A stretch of DNA of 64,000 nucleotides from Blastocystis hominis (Eukaryota > Sar > Bigyra > Opalinata > Blastocystidae). A program made the position numbers and the translations under genes. The notes below the pieces were generated by a model. It was not told the DNA's origin. It ran no database searches and worked only from the letters and a program-made list of their open reading frames with translations. The stretch lies in NCBI RefSeq assembly GCF_000151665.1, contig NW_013171865.1:278001-342000 (forward strand). The letters are read 5' to 3'. How positions within the stretch are numbered: the first letter of the stretch is position 1; each line of letters starts with the position of its first letter. Below, one piece after another: positions 11,347 to 22,900 of the stretch.

Positions 11347-13222
11347 ATGCGTTATCTATTGCTGATTGTGTTGTGTATATTGCTACTGAGTAGTAAATCG
11401 CGTCTGCTCTCTTATGTAGATGGTAGTTGCAACTCCATTGCATTCCGTCGTTTAGCAGACGATGGTGAATCTAGTTGCATAAACGGAGATTACAATAATG
11501 GAACGTGTATTTGTGACGAGAAGTAAGGCGATTCAAACACCTTGTTAAATTCTAGTTTCGTTGGCGAGCATTGTGATGTGGAATGTCCTTTATCGACGGA
11601 TGGAGATCCATGCAATAATCACGGCAAATGCGTTTTAGACTCCGATGGCACTTCCGCAAGTTGTACGTGCGATAAGGGGCATTACGGCCCTGCTTGCGAG
11701 CATTCCTGTCCTGGACTTGAAGAAACGGGTGATTCTGTACTGGAGTGTTCTGGTCATGGAACTTGCAACAAAGAGACGTTCGAGTGTACACGCGAAGAAG
11801 GCGTAAAGGACCAGGAGACGTGCTCCATGGAGGAATGCTCCGAGAGTACCTGCATCCACGGCACCTGCGTGGACGGTGTCTGCCAATGCAATCCCAACTA
11901 CTACGGAACGACCTGCGAAACGTTCTGCGACATGCACACCACCTGCCACGACCACGGCGTCTGCAGTGAAAAGGACGGCGAGTGCATCTGCGTGTACGGC
12001 TGGGTGAACCCCGCCTGCGACAGCCCCTGCACGGCGTCGGCGAACTGCTCCGACCACGGCGTTTGCGACAGCTTCGGCGAGTGCATCTGCTACGACGGCT
12101 ACGACGGCGAGTTCTGCGAGGCGCGGGACTTCGACTACTCCTTCCTGGTGGTTCTGCTTCTGCTCGGCAACGGCGTCGTCGCCTATTTGTGGTACCGCTC
12201 GCGCGTTGGCCTGTCGGATGCGCCTCACCGCTAGAACGCCTCCGTCTTCGAACGCAAAGTGTACCCGTCCGCTCTTCTCTCTCCTCGCTAGGCCGCAGTC
12301 GTTCAACCCCGACCAGCTGGCCGCGCGGCGCCAGCGCGAGGCGGAGAAGGCGCAGGCGCAGGCGGCGAGCCACGCGAACGCGAACCCGCTGCCGTCCGTG
12401 ACGGTGACGATCAATTCGACGGAGGAGAAGTGGGTGTGTCCGGCGTGCACGTTCAGTAATCCCATGTCTGCCAAGCAGTGCGTGGTGTGCGCCACGAAGA
12501 AGGGCGCCGTGATCGACAAGACCGCGAGCGCGGATCTTTTCGCCGACGACGAAGAGGAGGTGAGCATCAAGCGGACGCGGAAGAGCAAGCGCGAGACGCG
12601 AAGAAGAGAGCCCGCCCGAAAGATCGAAGCTGCCGGCGTGGCGTCGCCGAGGCCGGCGGGAGGGAAGAAGGAGGCGACGAGCGAGCGGCTGACGGAGATC
12701 CCGAGCGATCTGGAGCTGCTGCCGTTGTGGGAGATGGGCGAGAGAGCGAGATGATGGGTAGAGATGCGAAGGAGGCGGAGGTGGAGCTGTTCAAAGACGA
12801 AACGATGCGGATCACGCTGATTTTGAAAAAGTAGAGGCGCGGGATCGGCGCGATTTGCGTGTAGATATGCCGATCCACATTTGATGAGCTGCGTCTGTCG
12901 CTTCTACGCGGTGGAGGGGGAGATCACCGACCTCGCACTCACGGTGGAAACGGGGAAACGGGGTAACGGGTAGTACGCGGCGCCGAAATACATCAAAGTG
13001 AATACCTATCCGATCTCATCCACGACGTTTTCGAAGGAGCAGCCTGCGAGTCAACAGCTGGCAGTAGGAGAGGGCGGAGAGTGCGACGTAGTTCTTGTTG
13101 TTGGAGGAGAAGCCGCTCAAGATTCGGATCTCGGGTACATTCAGCCACGACGGAAAGGAAATGTCCGTGCACACAGGAAGTCTTATGATTATGTAAACCA
13201 ATCTTTTTTGCGCTGTTTGTGA
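11347..13222 (+). CDS. EGF-repeat type I membrane protein with cytosolic RanBP2-type zinc finger
   Basis: ATG 11347 begins a signal peptide (MRYLLLIVLCILLLSS). Next come about seven cysteine-rich EGF-like modules, for example CxCNPNYYGTTCE and CICVYGWVNPACD, then a membrane segment (SFLVVLLLLGNGVVAYLWY). Two introns of about 30 nt lead in frame to a charged tail and a RanBP2-type finger, WVCPACTFSNPMSAKQCVVC. An acidic/basic linker and a beta-rich segment follow (ETMRITLILKKYADPH, VNTYPISSTTFSKEQPASQQL) that weakly recalls an adaptin ear. The part past 12754 depends on proposed introns; without them the protein stops there. The end near the TGTTTGTG at about 13213 is uncertain. Unnamed; perhaps a receptor or sorting protein. 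Confidence 0.5.
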
Positions 13223-13263
13223 GGAAAACGCAAGCGAACTACTACTACTACTATAAAACTTTG

Positions 13264-14148
13264 ATGGAAGAGGAGCAAAGAAAATCCACAATCAGTTCGA
13301 TTGCGGATTCAATCTCGTCGCTAGAGAGTAGACAAGCGGGGTAGGATTGACAAGCCAGGTCTTTTAAATCGGACATGGCGACTGTACTACATTTCTCCGA
13401 TACGCGAGTCATCTACAAAGCAAGAGTTTATCGATCGGCTGATTCCATCATTGAAAACCCACTTTTCTCGAAAAGTGACGAGTATCGACAATTTTCGAGT
13501 GCGAGACTTGATCATTCGTGAGGTAGATGACGTTCAAGGTACGTATTGTCCAAGACAGTGACCCCATAGGTTTTGATTATGCCATGGGGTTTTTCTTGCG
13601 CTTTTCTTCAGAGAGCCAGCACGCCGAATTGCGTTGTTACATATTTTCTCAGTTTTCCTCGCAGTCCCAGTCATTTATCCTCGTTCGGTCCCCTTCTGCC
13701 TCTCATGCCTAGCTAAAGGGACGAAAAGACATTCGGTTCGCCTTCCTCGATTGGCTCCGCCAACTCTACGACATCTACATCGACACAAGCGTCAAGCGGT
13801 TTTCCTCCTTCCAGCTCACCAATCTCTGCAACGCCAGCTACGAAATCTACCACGAGCCTCCCTCGGATCCAGAGAGTCTCATCCTTCTGACCTACTCCCT
13901 GCCATCCCTCATCAGCGGGATTCGCAAGATGCATCTGTCCATTCCGACGAGCGACCTCCACAAGATGGCGAGCGCCTCTCCGCTCTCCCTCGTGGACATC
14001 TCGCTCTCCCACCTCAACTACACGCTCACCGTCGACCCGGACATCCTGCTTTTGGAGCAGTTCGCCACGCAAAACCTCATCGCCAACCGCAACGGCCGCC
14101 TCAAGTTCATCGAGCCCTCCTCGATCAACGATCTGCTCCTGCTTTTGT
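13264..14148 (+). CDS. CENP-L-like kinetochore protein
   Basis: Four exons with introns of about 30 nt. The start MEEEQRKSTISSIADSISS leads to LLNRTWRLYYISPIRES, close to the conserved N-terminal LLxKTWxLYxVxPL of CENP-L. RVRDLIIREV and a beta-strand core follow. Near the end come SPLSLVDISLSH and NRNGRLKFIEPSS, which fit the C-terminal DGKxKIL region. CENP-L pairs with CENP-N at the inner kinetochore. The family is fast evolving, so the match is by pattern. No encoded stop precedes the TGTTTCCA at 14153-14160; T14148 plus poly(A) would give UAA after a leucine run. It converges on ADSL. Confidence 0.5.
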
Positions 14149-14152
14149 CCCT

Positions 14153-14167
14153 TGTTTCCAACAAACA
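14153..14167. terminator. Bidirectional polyadenylation element (CENP-L / ADSL)
   Basis: TGTTTCCAACAAACA. The plus strand carries TGTTTCCA and the minus strand a perfect TGTTTGTT, overlapping by one base. Predicted cleavage sites are T14148 (plus) and T14172 (minus), 23 nt apart, and each T creates UAA in its own gene. Confidence 0.65.
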
Positions 14168-14171
14168 CTTA

Positions 14172-15697
14172 AAACGTTCACGGCGTCCTCGCTCTTCTCC
14201 TCCAGGAAGTGGTGGTACTTCTCCAAGTACGGGTCCACGACGTCGCGATTGAACATCTCCACCTGGCGCGGCGCGCGGCCGATAAACGCCACCGGGTTCA
14301 CAATGGAGTCCAGTCTGTCATGCACCGCAGCGAACAGCGGGTCCTTGCGGATTCTCTACGATCAATCCCTTTCCTCGCTCCTACCTCCAGCAAATCGAAC
14401 GGCAGTCCCTCCTGCTTGAACACGCGCGCAGCCTCCATCGAGTGCACGCGGATCGCCTCGTGCAGCTCCTGGCGATCGCCGCCCGCCTTCACGCACTCCA
14501 TCATGATGTTCTCCGTCGCCATGAAGGGCAGCTGCTCGCGCACGTGCGACTCGATCACCTTCGGCCACACGATCAGACCCGACGTCACGTCCAGCGCCAC
14601 CGTCAGGATGATATCCGTGGCCAGGAACGCTTCGGGCAGCACGATGCGGCGAATGGCGCTGTCGTCCAGCGTTCGCTCGAACCACTGGCACGCGTGCGTC
14701 TGCGCCAGATCGTTCGCCAGACCCATCACGTAGCGCGCCAGCGAGCAGATGCGCTCGCAACGCATCGGGTTCCGCTTGTACGCCATCGCGGAAGAGCCGA
14801 TCTGGTTCTTGCCGAACGGCTCTTCCATCTCTTTGAGGTTTGCCAGCAGACGGATGTCCCCAGCCATCTTGTACAGCGATCCCGCGATTCCGGTGAGCGC
14901 GGTGAGCACGTAGTAGTCCGCCTTGCGCGTGTACGTCTGGCCGCTGACGGCGATCGAGCGCTTGAAGCCCATCAGCTCGCACACACGCTTGTCCAGAGCC
15001 AGCACCTTCTCCTCGTCGCCGTTGAACAGCTCCATGAAGGAGGCCTGCGTTCCCGTCGTGCCCTTCACGCCGCGGAACGGAATGTGCTCGATCTGGTACT
15101 CCAGATTCTCGAGGTCCATCACCAGGTCCTGGTTCCAGAGGGTGGCTCGCTTACCGACGGTCACCAACTGGGCGGGCTGGTAGTGCGTGAAACCCAAGGT
15201 GGGCAGATCTTTGTACTGCTCGGAGAAGTTGCGGAGAGCGTTGATCACACGCACCAGCTTTCCGAGAATCAGGTTGGCAGCCTCGCGAATTTGGATAAGA
15301 TCGGTGTTGTCACCCACATAGCACGACGTCGCTCCTAAATGAATAATAGGCATGGCCTTGGGGCACAGCTCTCCATAAGCGTGCACATGAGACATAACAT
15401 CGTGTCGCAACTCCTTTTCCTTCGCCTCAGCAAACTCGTAATTGATATCGTAAATATGAGCCTTCATCTCATTGATCTGCTCATCGGTGATGTTCAGACC
15501 CAACTCCTTCTCAGCAGTAGCCAGAGCAATCCACAATTTTCTCCAGGTAGAAAACTTCATATCCGGAGACCAGATGTAGCTCATCTCTTTGGAGGCATAT
15601 CTCGGAATCAGACATCACAATTCTCCCCTTACCTGTCGACAAGAGGATTCTGGTACTTAGGACGTTGAGGAACGTATTCTTCAGGGACAACACTCAT
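14172..15697 (-). CDS. ADSL: Adenylosuccinate lyase
   Basis: Purine-synthesis enzyme that releases fumarate from SAICAR and adenylosuccinate. Exon 1 ([22 protein letters not shown], start 15697) is followed by an intron at 15601-15632. The main exon carries [17 protein letters not shown], the [18 protein letters not shown] segment and the fumarate-lyase signature [12 protein letters not shown] last exon ([18 protein letters not shown]) contains the typical C-terminus. Length is about 480 residues, as in eukaryotic ADSL. No stop occurs before the minus-strand TGTTTGTT at 14160-14167: the frame ends AAC GTT T, so poly(A) would make UAA. Confidence 0.95.
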
Positions 15698-16062
15698 TTC
15701 AAGACAACAAACTATGGAAAAAGGTGGGACAGGAAGAATCAAAATGGGGTCAACCTTGGGGGATATTTTGAACTGGGTATTCCTTGTAAGCTTCATTGGA
15801 TCTCTTTCGTTATGACAATCATTGCTATTTGAGTATTTGGAATCGAGTGTATATAGGGTGATGAATATACTGCACGATATCCATAGGTACTTGAAGGAAT
15901 CACAATTCTCATGACTGAAAAACATTGTCTAGGTGATAAACACATCAGAGATCATTCTCTCCCCAAACTTATAGTTCCAAATGGGCAAGAATCGCTGAGA
16001 CTCAATTAAAAAGGAGAAACGGAGGTGTTGTTACAGATTCAGGAGGTCATATAGTATTCATT
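15698..16062. other. Divergent intergenic region
   Basis: About 365 bases between the starts of ADSL (minus) and the carrier gene (plus). It should hold both promoters, but I recognise no defined element. Confidence 0.4.
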
Positions 16063-17237
16063 ATGCCTCGTTTTTCGCTTGATGAAAAGCAACACCCCGG
16101 TATAGTCCCTTGTTTTCTAGTTATAGATAGTTGTGTTTGGCGTCTACAAGTTTTTTTCTGGCTCTACATCGGGAGTTATCTCCGGTGCGTGTTTCTCACT
16201 TTAAAATAAAGCGTAGCAATCATCCTGCAACCAATGGATGTAATTAAAACAAAGCAGCAAGGTCTTTTCCACAAAGCGACTCTCCAAAATAGCATTGACT
16301 TGAAATCTATGAAGGATATGAGATGGCAAACCTCGGCAAAAGCAATCTACAAAGAGCGCGGCATTCTAGGTTATTGGGATGGTCTTGTATCTCTTTTGAA
16401 GCGATATTAATGTAGTCCCCAAGTTTGATTCGCGTAATGTTTGGCGTTGGGCTCTATTATTACCTTCTCCATGTTTTCCTCCAAGATGAAACAAATGGAA
16501 AGCCGTAAGTGTCCGATTAGTCTGTGACATGCAGCAACATTAATCACAAGTCATTGTATTCTTTAGGAGCCGGATTTTGCGCACGATCCGTCTGTTCAAC
16601 CATCATGCTTCCCATCACGCTCGTAAAAACGAGGTATTCCTCTAATTTTAAACTAACTCCCAGAATGGAGTTTGACAAAACCACAAACAACACCATCTTC
16701 CACACATTCCGCAATGTAATGAAAGGAAATGGGCGAGGTTTATTTTCTGGCCTCGTTCCGACGATTCTGCGCGACGCGCCCAACTCAGGCCTTTACATTT
16801 GCTTCTACCACACCATCAAGCCTTCCATAATGTCGCTCCACGACACATACAACACGCCAATCACGCTTCTCAACCTCCTCACAGGCATCATTGCGGGCAT
16901 TTCGGCCACCTTTTTGACACATCCCTTCGATATGATCAAAACGCAGATGCAGCTGAATAGTGCGGTTGAAGGGGGCGTGTGACGGGTAGACGGGGATCCC
17001 AATTATTTGACGGTGCGGAGCACGGTGAAGACGATTGTGAATAATTCGTTGGGAGTGAAGGATAAGAATCGGCTCGTTCACGCGTTCAAGAGTATTTATA
17101 CTGGAGGGTTTATGCGCATTTCGAAACGTGCGATTAACTCTACGATCACTTGGTAGGGAAGGAGAAAGGGAGTGAGAACTAGGACGATCTATGAGGCGAT
17201 GAATCGGTTGGTTAATAACAACAATCATGTAGCATAA
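16063..17237 (+). CDS. SLC25A38: Mitochondrial glycine carrier, SLC25A38/Hem25 type
   Basis: Mitochondrial carrier family with the three P-x-D/E repeats visible: LQPMDVIKTKQQG, LPITLVKTRY and HPFDMIKTQMQL. The second and third repeats match SLC25A38 best: GAGFCARSVCSTIMLPITLVKTRYSS-type, then GRGLFSGLVPTILRDAPNSGLY, and a tail KRAINSTITWTIYEAMNRL. SLC25A38 imports glycine for heme synthesis. Six introns of about 29-36 nt are needed. It is encoded on + and ends at TAA 17235-17237 with TTGTTTGTTTG at about 17251. In Blastocystis the organelle is a mitochondrion-related organelle, so glycine would more likely serve other uses there (inference). Confidence 0.85.
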
Positions 17238-17277
17238 TTAGGGAACATCGCTTGTTTGTTTGAATTAAGAAACATTT

Positions 17278-17729
17278 TATGAACGCTTTTCTCGCAACCG
17301 CTTTACCACCTCTTCCCGAATTCGCTTTTGAAACTCTTCCCGCTCTCCGCCCTGGGATTCCTTCATCTTCTCAAATCCACGATGGTCCCAATCCGGCTCG
17401 CTTCGTCTATACACAGGACGCCGATCTCGATTCTCTCTCGGTCTTCGGTCTCTCGATGATGACTAATTGGATCAGAGAGGAATCAATAACACTCCTACAC
17501 GGCTTCTCCGCCTATCCCTCTCTCTGTAGCTCGTTCGCTCACGGTTGTGACCTTACTTATTATTTCAAGTGAACAGTCTAGATACCACGTCCAGAACGTT
17601 CCCGTGACGGTTCCTTCTTGGGAGACGCAGAACGCGAACGAGAGCGTTTTTCTTTTGTATCTGATTTACTTCTTGATCTACGTCCTGATTCAAAGATAAT
17701 GGCAAGAACCTTGATCTGGACGATGGCAT
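17278..17729 (-). CDS. RS-domain (splicing-related) protein
   Basis: Three exons, the first only 23 nt (MPSSRSR). The N-terminal half is an arginine/serine domain (KEKRSRSRSASPKKEPSRE and RDRRRSRSSSRDRR). The C-terminal half is a charged helix ending REEFQKRIREEVVKRLREKRS. RS domains mediate contacts within the splicing machinery. No RRM is present, so it is not a classic SR protein; something like ARGLU1 is possible. It converges on the carrier gene with 40 bp between stop codons. A TGTTTCTT lies just past its stop on the minus strand. Confidence 0.6.
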
Positions 17730-17790
17730 TCAATAACAAGAAAAAGTGCATATTAGACTAACAAGAATCGAGTGTATAATAGAAAACAAT

Positions 17791-18084
17791 TCATTCTACA
17801 GAGGAAGCAGTCGATTCCTTCTTGTTTCGCTTCAAACTCCGTACGAATACAATACAGCAGATTATAAGGCCAATCACGATAATAGACACAAAAATACTTA
17901 GCGCCATCTTATAATAATAGAAACACTCTCCTTGGACGTCGTACCATTGAGGGTGATCATTGTAGACTCCACAAAAGCGCGTTAACTCTCCATAACTCGT
18001 CGCAAGCGATGAACACCGAATTACAGCTGTAGTATTCACACGAGTTTCTGGCCAGTATCCATCTGCTGAGCAAACGTTTTGCAT
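17791..18084 (-). CDS. Small type I membrane protein with cysteine-rich ectodomain
   Basis: A single open exon of about 97 codons with four or five cysteines (CSADGYWPETRVNTTAVIRC, RFCGVYNDHPQWYDVQGECF), one membrane span (ALSIFVSIIVIGLIICCIVFV) and a short basic tail. The spacing of C, G, W and C recalls a small extracellular disulfide module. The ATG at 18084 lies only about 15 bp past the stop of the upstream same-strand gene, and there is no signal peptide, so an upstream exon may be missing. No function is known. Confidence 0.45.
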   Translation of the reverse strand: MQNVCSADGYWPETRVNTTAVIRCSSLATSYGELTRFCGVYNDHPQWYDVQGECFYYYKMALSIFVSIIVIGLIICCIVFVRSLKRNKKESTASSVE

Positions 18085-18098
18085 CAAACAACGAAAAG

Positions 18099-18600
18099 TT
18101 AAATATCATCAAACCCCGCTTCTTCGTAATCCCATGCGCTTTTGGTAGAATTTTGTGGTTTTTCCTCAGGAACAGTGCTTTGCTTTGAGGAGCTTCGTTT
18201 CTTAAAAGTGATTCGATGTTTCTCCTCTTCTTTGAACTAATCATATAGAACAGAGGAAATTATAAACATTTTCATATACATCTAGTAGAAAACGGTACTG
18301 TTCGTGTGTTTCAGCAAATTGCTTACTAGTGATAAGCTGTACTGGATAGTTGTTACATGCTATAATCATCTAATCGTGCGATATCGCTCCCCTCTGCTTC
18401 TTTAAGAAGGGTTCGAGATACGTCTTCAAGAAAGCAAACGGTCGCAAAATCTAGATGCTACAGAGTTTTGCATGCATACTAACAGCATTGAGCGCTTCTT
18501 GGTTGATTCGACCCACTTCCTTGTTTTCCCAGAGAATGCGTTTAATAACTTTCTACAAACTAATTTTGTCGTTTGCATATCAAACAGTATTAAATGACAT
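18099..18600 (-). CDS. Histone-fold protein, POLE4/DPB3/CHRAC-like
   Basis: Four or five exons with introns of about 28-33 nt. The first is tiny (MSFNT). The fold is clear in VIKRILWENKEVGRINQEAL, then VNFATVCFLEDVSRTLL, then a third helix and YRFLLDVYEN. This matches the NF-YC-type histone fold of DNA polymerase epsilon subunit 4 and CHRAC subunits, where KxIMKxDxEVxxIxxEA is typical. The tail is charged and ends WDYEEAGFDDI. It would pair with another histone-fold protein on chromatin. Which family member it is cannot be decided by eye. Confidence 0.55.
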
Positions 18601-19291
18601 TCACAATCTGAGTAACTTCTCCCTTTTTACCTTTTGCTGTTTTGATTACCAAGTTTACTCCTTTTCTAATGGTAGTTCGTGTGATCCTATAGCTTTGTAT
18701 GCATTAATATCGCTAGACGAGAGAGTCATTGGCTGCTGGAGTAGAAACTGCTTTGTGTAGATGTCTTATTACCTATAACAGGTTCGGATCCAGCTCGTTT
18801 TCAATACAACGATGGTCCAATACCAAAGGCTAGTTCACAAACAAACTTCCTAAGAAGGGTTACAGAATAGAGAATTGAATAACCGATTTGCATTGGCTAA
18901 AAACGGTGTAATTTGATCTTATACAATGCAGCACAAATCCAGAACATAATGCAACACCCAATAAGTTCAACTCATCGATAATGATAAAACAATCAGCTTT
19001 CCTTCAAAAATAGCGATCCTACAACATACACACTATCCCATCACCGCTCTATTCTTCCAAATTACCACCGCACAACCTGATTCTTCGTTCATTTTGTCAC
19101 CAAACATATCACATATATGTTTCTACCCTATCACGTCTCCACTCTATCAAAAAAAATTACACTTCAAGAATCAATTGACAATAAAACACAATTAGACAGT
19201 GTACTTTTGCTCAACTATTTTTTCTTTTAAAATGAGATTCTCGGTTTTTTCAATCTCATTTGTCGCGTAATAACAATATACACAGATACTT
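18601..19291. other. AT-rich intergenic region
   Basis: About 690 bases between divergent genes. A plus-strand-opposite reading near 18620-18690 (ITRTTIRKGVNLV) is open but could not be tied to either neighbour. No RNA gene or repeat recognised. Confidence 0.3.
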
Positions 19292-19809
19292 ATGTATAGG
19301 TATGCATTTATGTACTTTGTCCCAGCTTACAAGAGTTTCAGTTTTCTACTTAAAAACGACAAGAAATCCATGTCTTCTATGCTTCAATATTGGTATTATC
19401 CATTTTTGCTTGGACATTTAGGATTTCTGTTGCTGTAGTGCAATACTTGTTTTTCTTTATTCGTCCATTGATCAAGAATTTGTAGGTACTGCTTGGTTGC
19501 TTCTTTCTAGTGGTGGATGGGCATTGCTATTCTTTTTGACGACCGTTACATGGTTTGTGCATCCCTACTTTTCTGGATACTTGCAACTGTATGACTACCT
19601 CGAAGATCATCTGTTCATTCCCTATCGAGAAAAGATCAGTGGTTTGCTTCACCAAATGCATCTCATGTACTGGAAGATCGTCTCCCTAGCTGTTCAGTAT
19701 GTTTTGTACTTTATTGATCGTTATCTTATCCAATACTACCAAATCGTGTGTATTTGCATGGTTTATAACAAATAGGTTGCTAGCAAGCCTCCAAGCAGAC
19801 ATATTAAGT
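19292..19809 (+). CDS. REEP/TB2-DP1/HVA22 family ER-shaping protein
   Basis: Exons joined by 28-30-nt introns give FVPAYKSFSFLLKNDKK, LQYWISVAVVQYLFFFIRPLI, then GGWALLFFLTTVTWFVHPYF, which follows the family pattern YPAYxSxKAxxxxD, YWxVYxxxxxxE and KxxxLxWL, FVxPxL. These proteins form hydrophobic hairpins that bend tubular ER. The tail reads VASKPPSRHIK. After that the frame reads AAG T, then ACAC, then TGTTTCTT, so polyadenylation after T19809 would create UAA; otherwise the frame runs about 25 codons more. Confidence 0.7.
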
Positions 19810-19919
19810 ACACTGTTTCTTATTATACACAATGGCTTTCCTTTCCCTCACTCTCACTCTCTCTCATTTTTTCTTATGAAAAATTGATATTAAAGTAGCC
19901 AAACTACACATCACTCCCC

Positions 19920-22900
19920 TTACACACAACCCACAGAGTCAAAAATCTCCCACTGCTCCGCATCCCAATTCAACTTCGAGAACAGATCGAATACATATTC
20001 TCTCCATTTCCACGAAAGCGAGATCGCTGACAATAGATGCTGCATATACACGTAGAGTCCTACACCTCATTCGCTCTCCCATCACGCACGCGGCTGCAGA
20101 AAATACTCTGGATGGACCTGATTCAACTCGCTCAGCCGCTTCTCCGCCTCTTGACACAAAATAACGGAGTTCAGCGAGGTGATCAGCTCGAGAATCAAAC
20201 TCTCTGCTTCGGTGATTGTCGCAGCATTCACAGAAATGTCGCTGGGACACATGCTGAGCTTCGAGTGCATGATTTCCTTGTTGTGCAGAGGGTTGAAGAG
20301 ATCTGAAAACTCGGAAGCCGACAATTCTTTCTTTGTCTGAATGCGGAAATGATCGCAGCACAGCAGCAAGCCATTCTCCGACACGATCTCTGCGAAAGGA
20401 ACCAGCGGGAGACACACGCTATTGCCACAATAGCTGTCGCAGAACCATCCCTGCTCCTCGATCGCCTTGTGCAGCGATGGATTGGAAGCCATGAAGGAAC
20501 TTGCCATCAGCACGACGGCTCGCATCGATAGAATCGGGTCGGAGAGCGCCATGTGCAGCAGGGATTCAACAGCATTGCAGTGACAGAACTCTTGAAGGTA
20601 GGCAATGCCGCCCTCTTTGACCGCAATGTGAGCGATTGTCCAGACGATGGCTCGGCGATTGATGAGCGTTTCGTCGGGGTTGAATGCGATTTTGCAGAGC
20701 TCGGACATGTTGATCCGCTCGTGCAAAAACTGCTGGCCTTTCTCGGAAGAGAAAAGCGAGGCGATGAGATGAGGATGAATGACCACTGGAAGCGGCCTGA
20801 ATGATGATTCAATCGATGACAAACTCACTTATGCGGGATGATTTCACAAATAAATTCAACGGAATACACACGATAACAATCATCGGCTGTCAAATACGCC
20901 ACGTTCCACACACAGCAACCCGTACTGACTCGAACCAGATCCGAATCACTCCAATGATCGTTCTTGGAATGAAGGGTCTGCCAACGAATCGATTCGGGAG
21001 TGACCGTTTCGTTCTGTCGAATATCACAACTCAAATTGTTATGCCAAATCAAATCTTCTCCAATAAACAAATCCACCTGGATCGAATCGCCTTCAAACAG
21101 AATCACGGGCGACACGATGTGGTTTGTTTCATCTGTGAACGTTCCGCGTAATCGAACAGTGCTGTGGAGAAGATCGGAGCCCTGCGCTCGATCGTGGGGC
21201 GCAACGAACTCCACACTCACATCGACATTGACTCGCTCGTCTGCAGCGACAGCCTTCATTTGCCAGGGAATGCAAGCCATCCACCACACGTGGAAGAGAT
21301 CGTCGTGCATGATCTGCATCATGATGTTGCGAGGAGGTTGAATTCGGAGAGGCGAAATCGAAAGCGTGGGATCCGAATCGATGGAAAACGGATCGGTGGC
21401 AGTCGTGGACGGGTTTTGAAGCAGCCCGGAAGTGAGTGTGTTTTCTAAATCGAGAACGTAATCGTAGATTCCCGTGCTCTAGAAAAATCACAAGCACAAA
21501 ACGAAATTCACCATAAAAGAGTCGAGAAGCATCGAGACGAAATGAAACTCTTCTTCGAACAGAGAAAATCCTGCGTCCGTCGAAATGCATTCGATCACCA
21601 AATCCGAAAACAGAGGATTCTCGACGAGAAAGTGGATTTTGTCCTTCGAAATGCTCAAAGCGCTCACGACCAAATCGGTATACGATCCCAACGCGATCAC
21701 ACTTTCCAAAATCGAACAGGAAAGGAGGGTGAGAGTGGAATTCTGCCCAATGCACGAAACAACAAGCGGCAGGCACCACATCATAAACTCTTCATTGTCC
21801 GCTTTTTCGGCCAGCGCTCCCTGAATCCGCGTCAGACACTGACGTCGAATGCTCAGATTTCCATTCCGCATTAACGACGCGAAATACGTGCTCCCTTCTT
21901 GAATTCGATCGTCACAAAGGTGGAGTTCGTTGATTACGATAGTGATAAACTCGGGGTTGTTGGTGTAATCGTTGATATTCGCAATAAAGGATTCAAAGAG
22001 TAAGAGCAAGTTTTTCACATTCACGAGCGAGCGAGCTCGCTCTGAAAACAACAAATGAATCGCCATGATCGCGTAGAAATATTGCTACGATTGACTCCAT
22101 TCCAGGGATTCAACATTCGTATTTCGAAGAGAATTCGACGTGAACGAGCCATCGTTCTTTGTGACAACCTGCAGAATTCCATCGAACAAATAGTTCAGAA
22201 AGCGCGTTTTCCGGCTCTCTGAAATAATCCACGAATCGGCCACGAGGAGAACGATCATCCACAAACTCATACAGCACACTTTCACGATCGAGTTGGTTGT
22301 GATGGGAAGATCCGCAAAGCGCGGACTTCCTTCCATTGGAATGAACATGGTTTCAAGCAAGGTCATAATTCTAGACTTGGCAAACTCGTTTATGAAGCGA
22401 TCGGAGGAAACGGTGGTGAGCAGAAGAGAGAAGAGAAGCTGCCAATCCCATTGCGACGAATCTTTGTAACATTCCTTCTAGTCTCTGAGAAGAAACGCGC
22501 GATTCGGTACATTCATTTCGCTTAGCAGACTCACGAACTGGTCCTTATCGGGATACATCGACTTGATCGCATTGTCCATCATATCCGGACTGATATACTG
22601 ATTCGAACAACAAAACTCGGAGAACCGAAGCGACTCGTCCGAGAGCGAATCGGCGCAGAAATAATCGAGAACGTTCTCAAACACGATGAACCACGACAGG
22701 AAATCCACTAGAAACGTGTTTCCGTACACTTTGTGCTGGACGATCGGGTACATGTACGTCGAAGCGATCGTGTATCCCATCAGCGACAGCGGCCTCCCCG
22801 CATTCAGCGAGCTCACAAACGACGAAATCATCGCGACTCTGCAGCTGTTCGATGTGGGGAGAAAGATATCTGCCAAGATCGTGAGGATTCGGAGAAGCTG

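Noticed and set aside
11552-12588. Long arginine- and alanine-rich open frames on the minus strand
   Set aside because: They mirror the GC-rich EGF-repeat exons on the plus strand, have no domain signal and low complexity.
13713-14168. Minus-strand frame of about 150 codons
   Set aside because: It is opposite the CENP-L-like exons and rich in V, E and G from complementing coding DNA.
14442-15338. 298-codon plus-strand frame
   Set aside because: Antisense to adenylosuccinate lyase; H- and R-rich with no domain.
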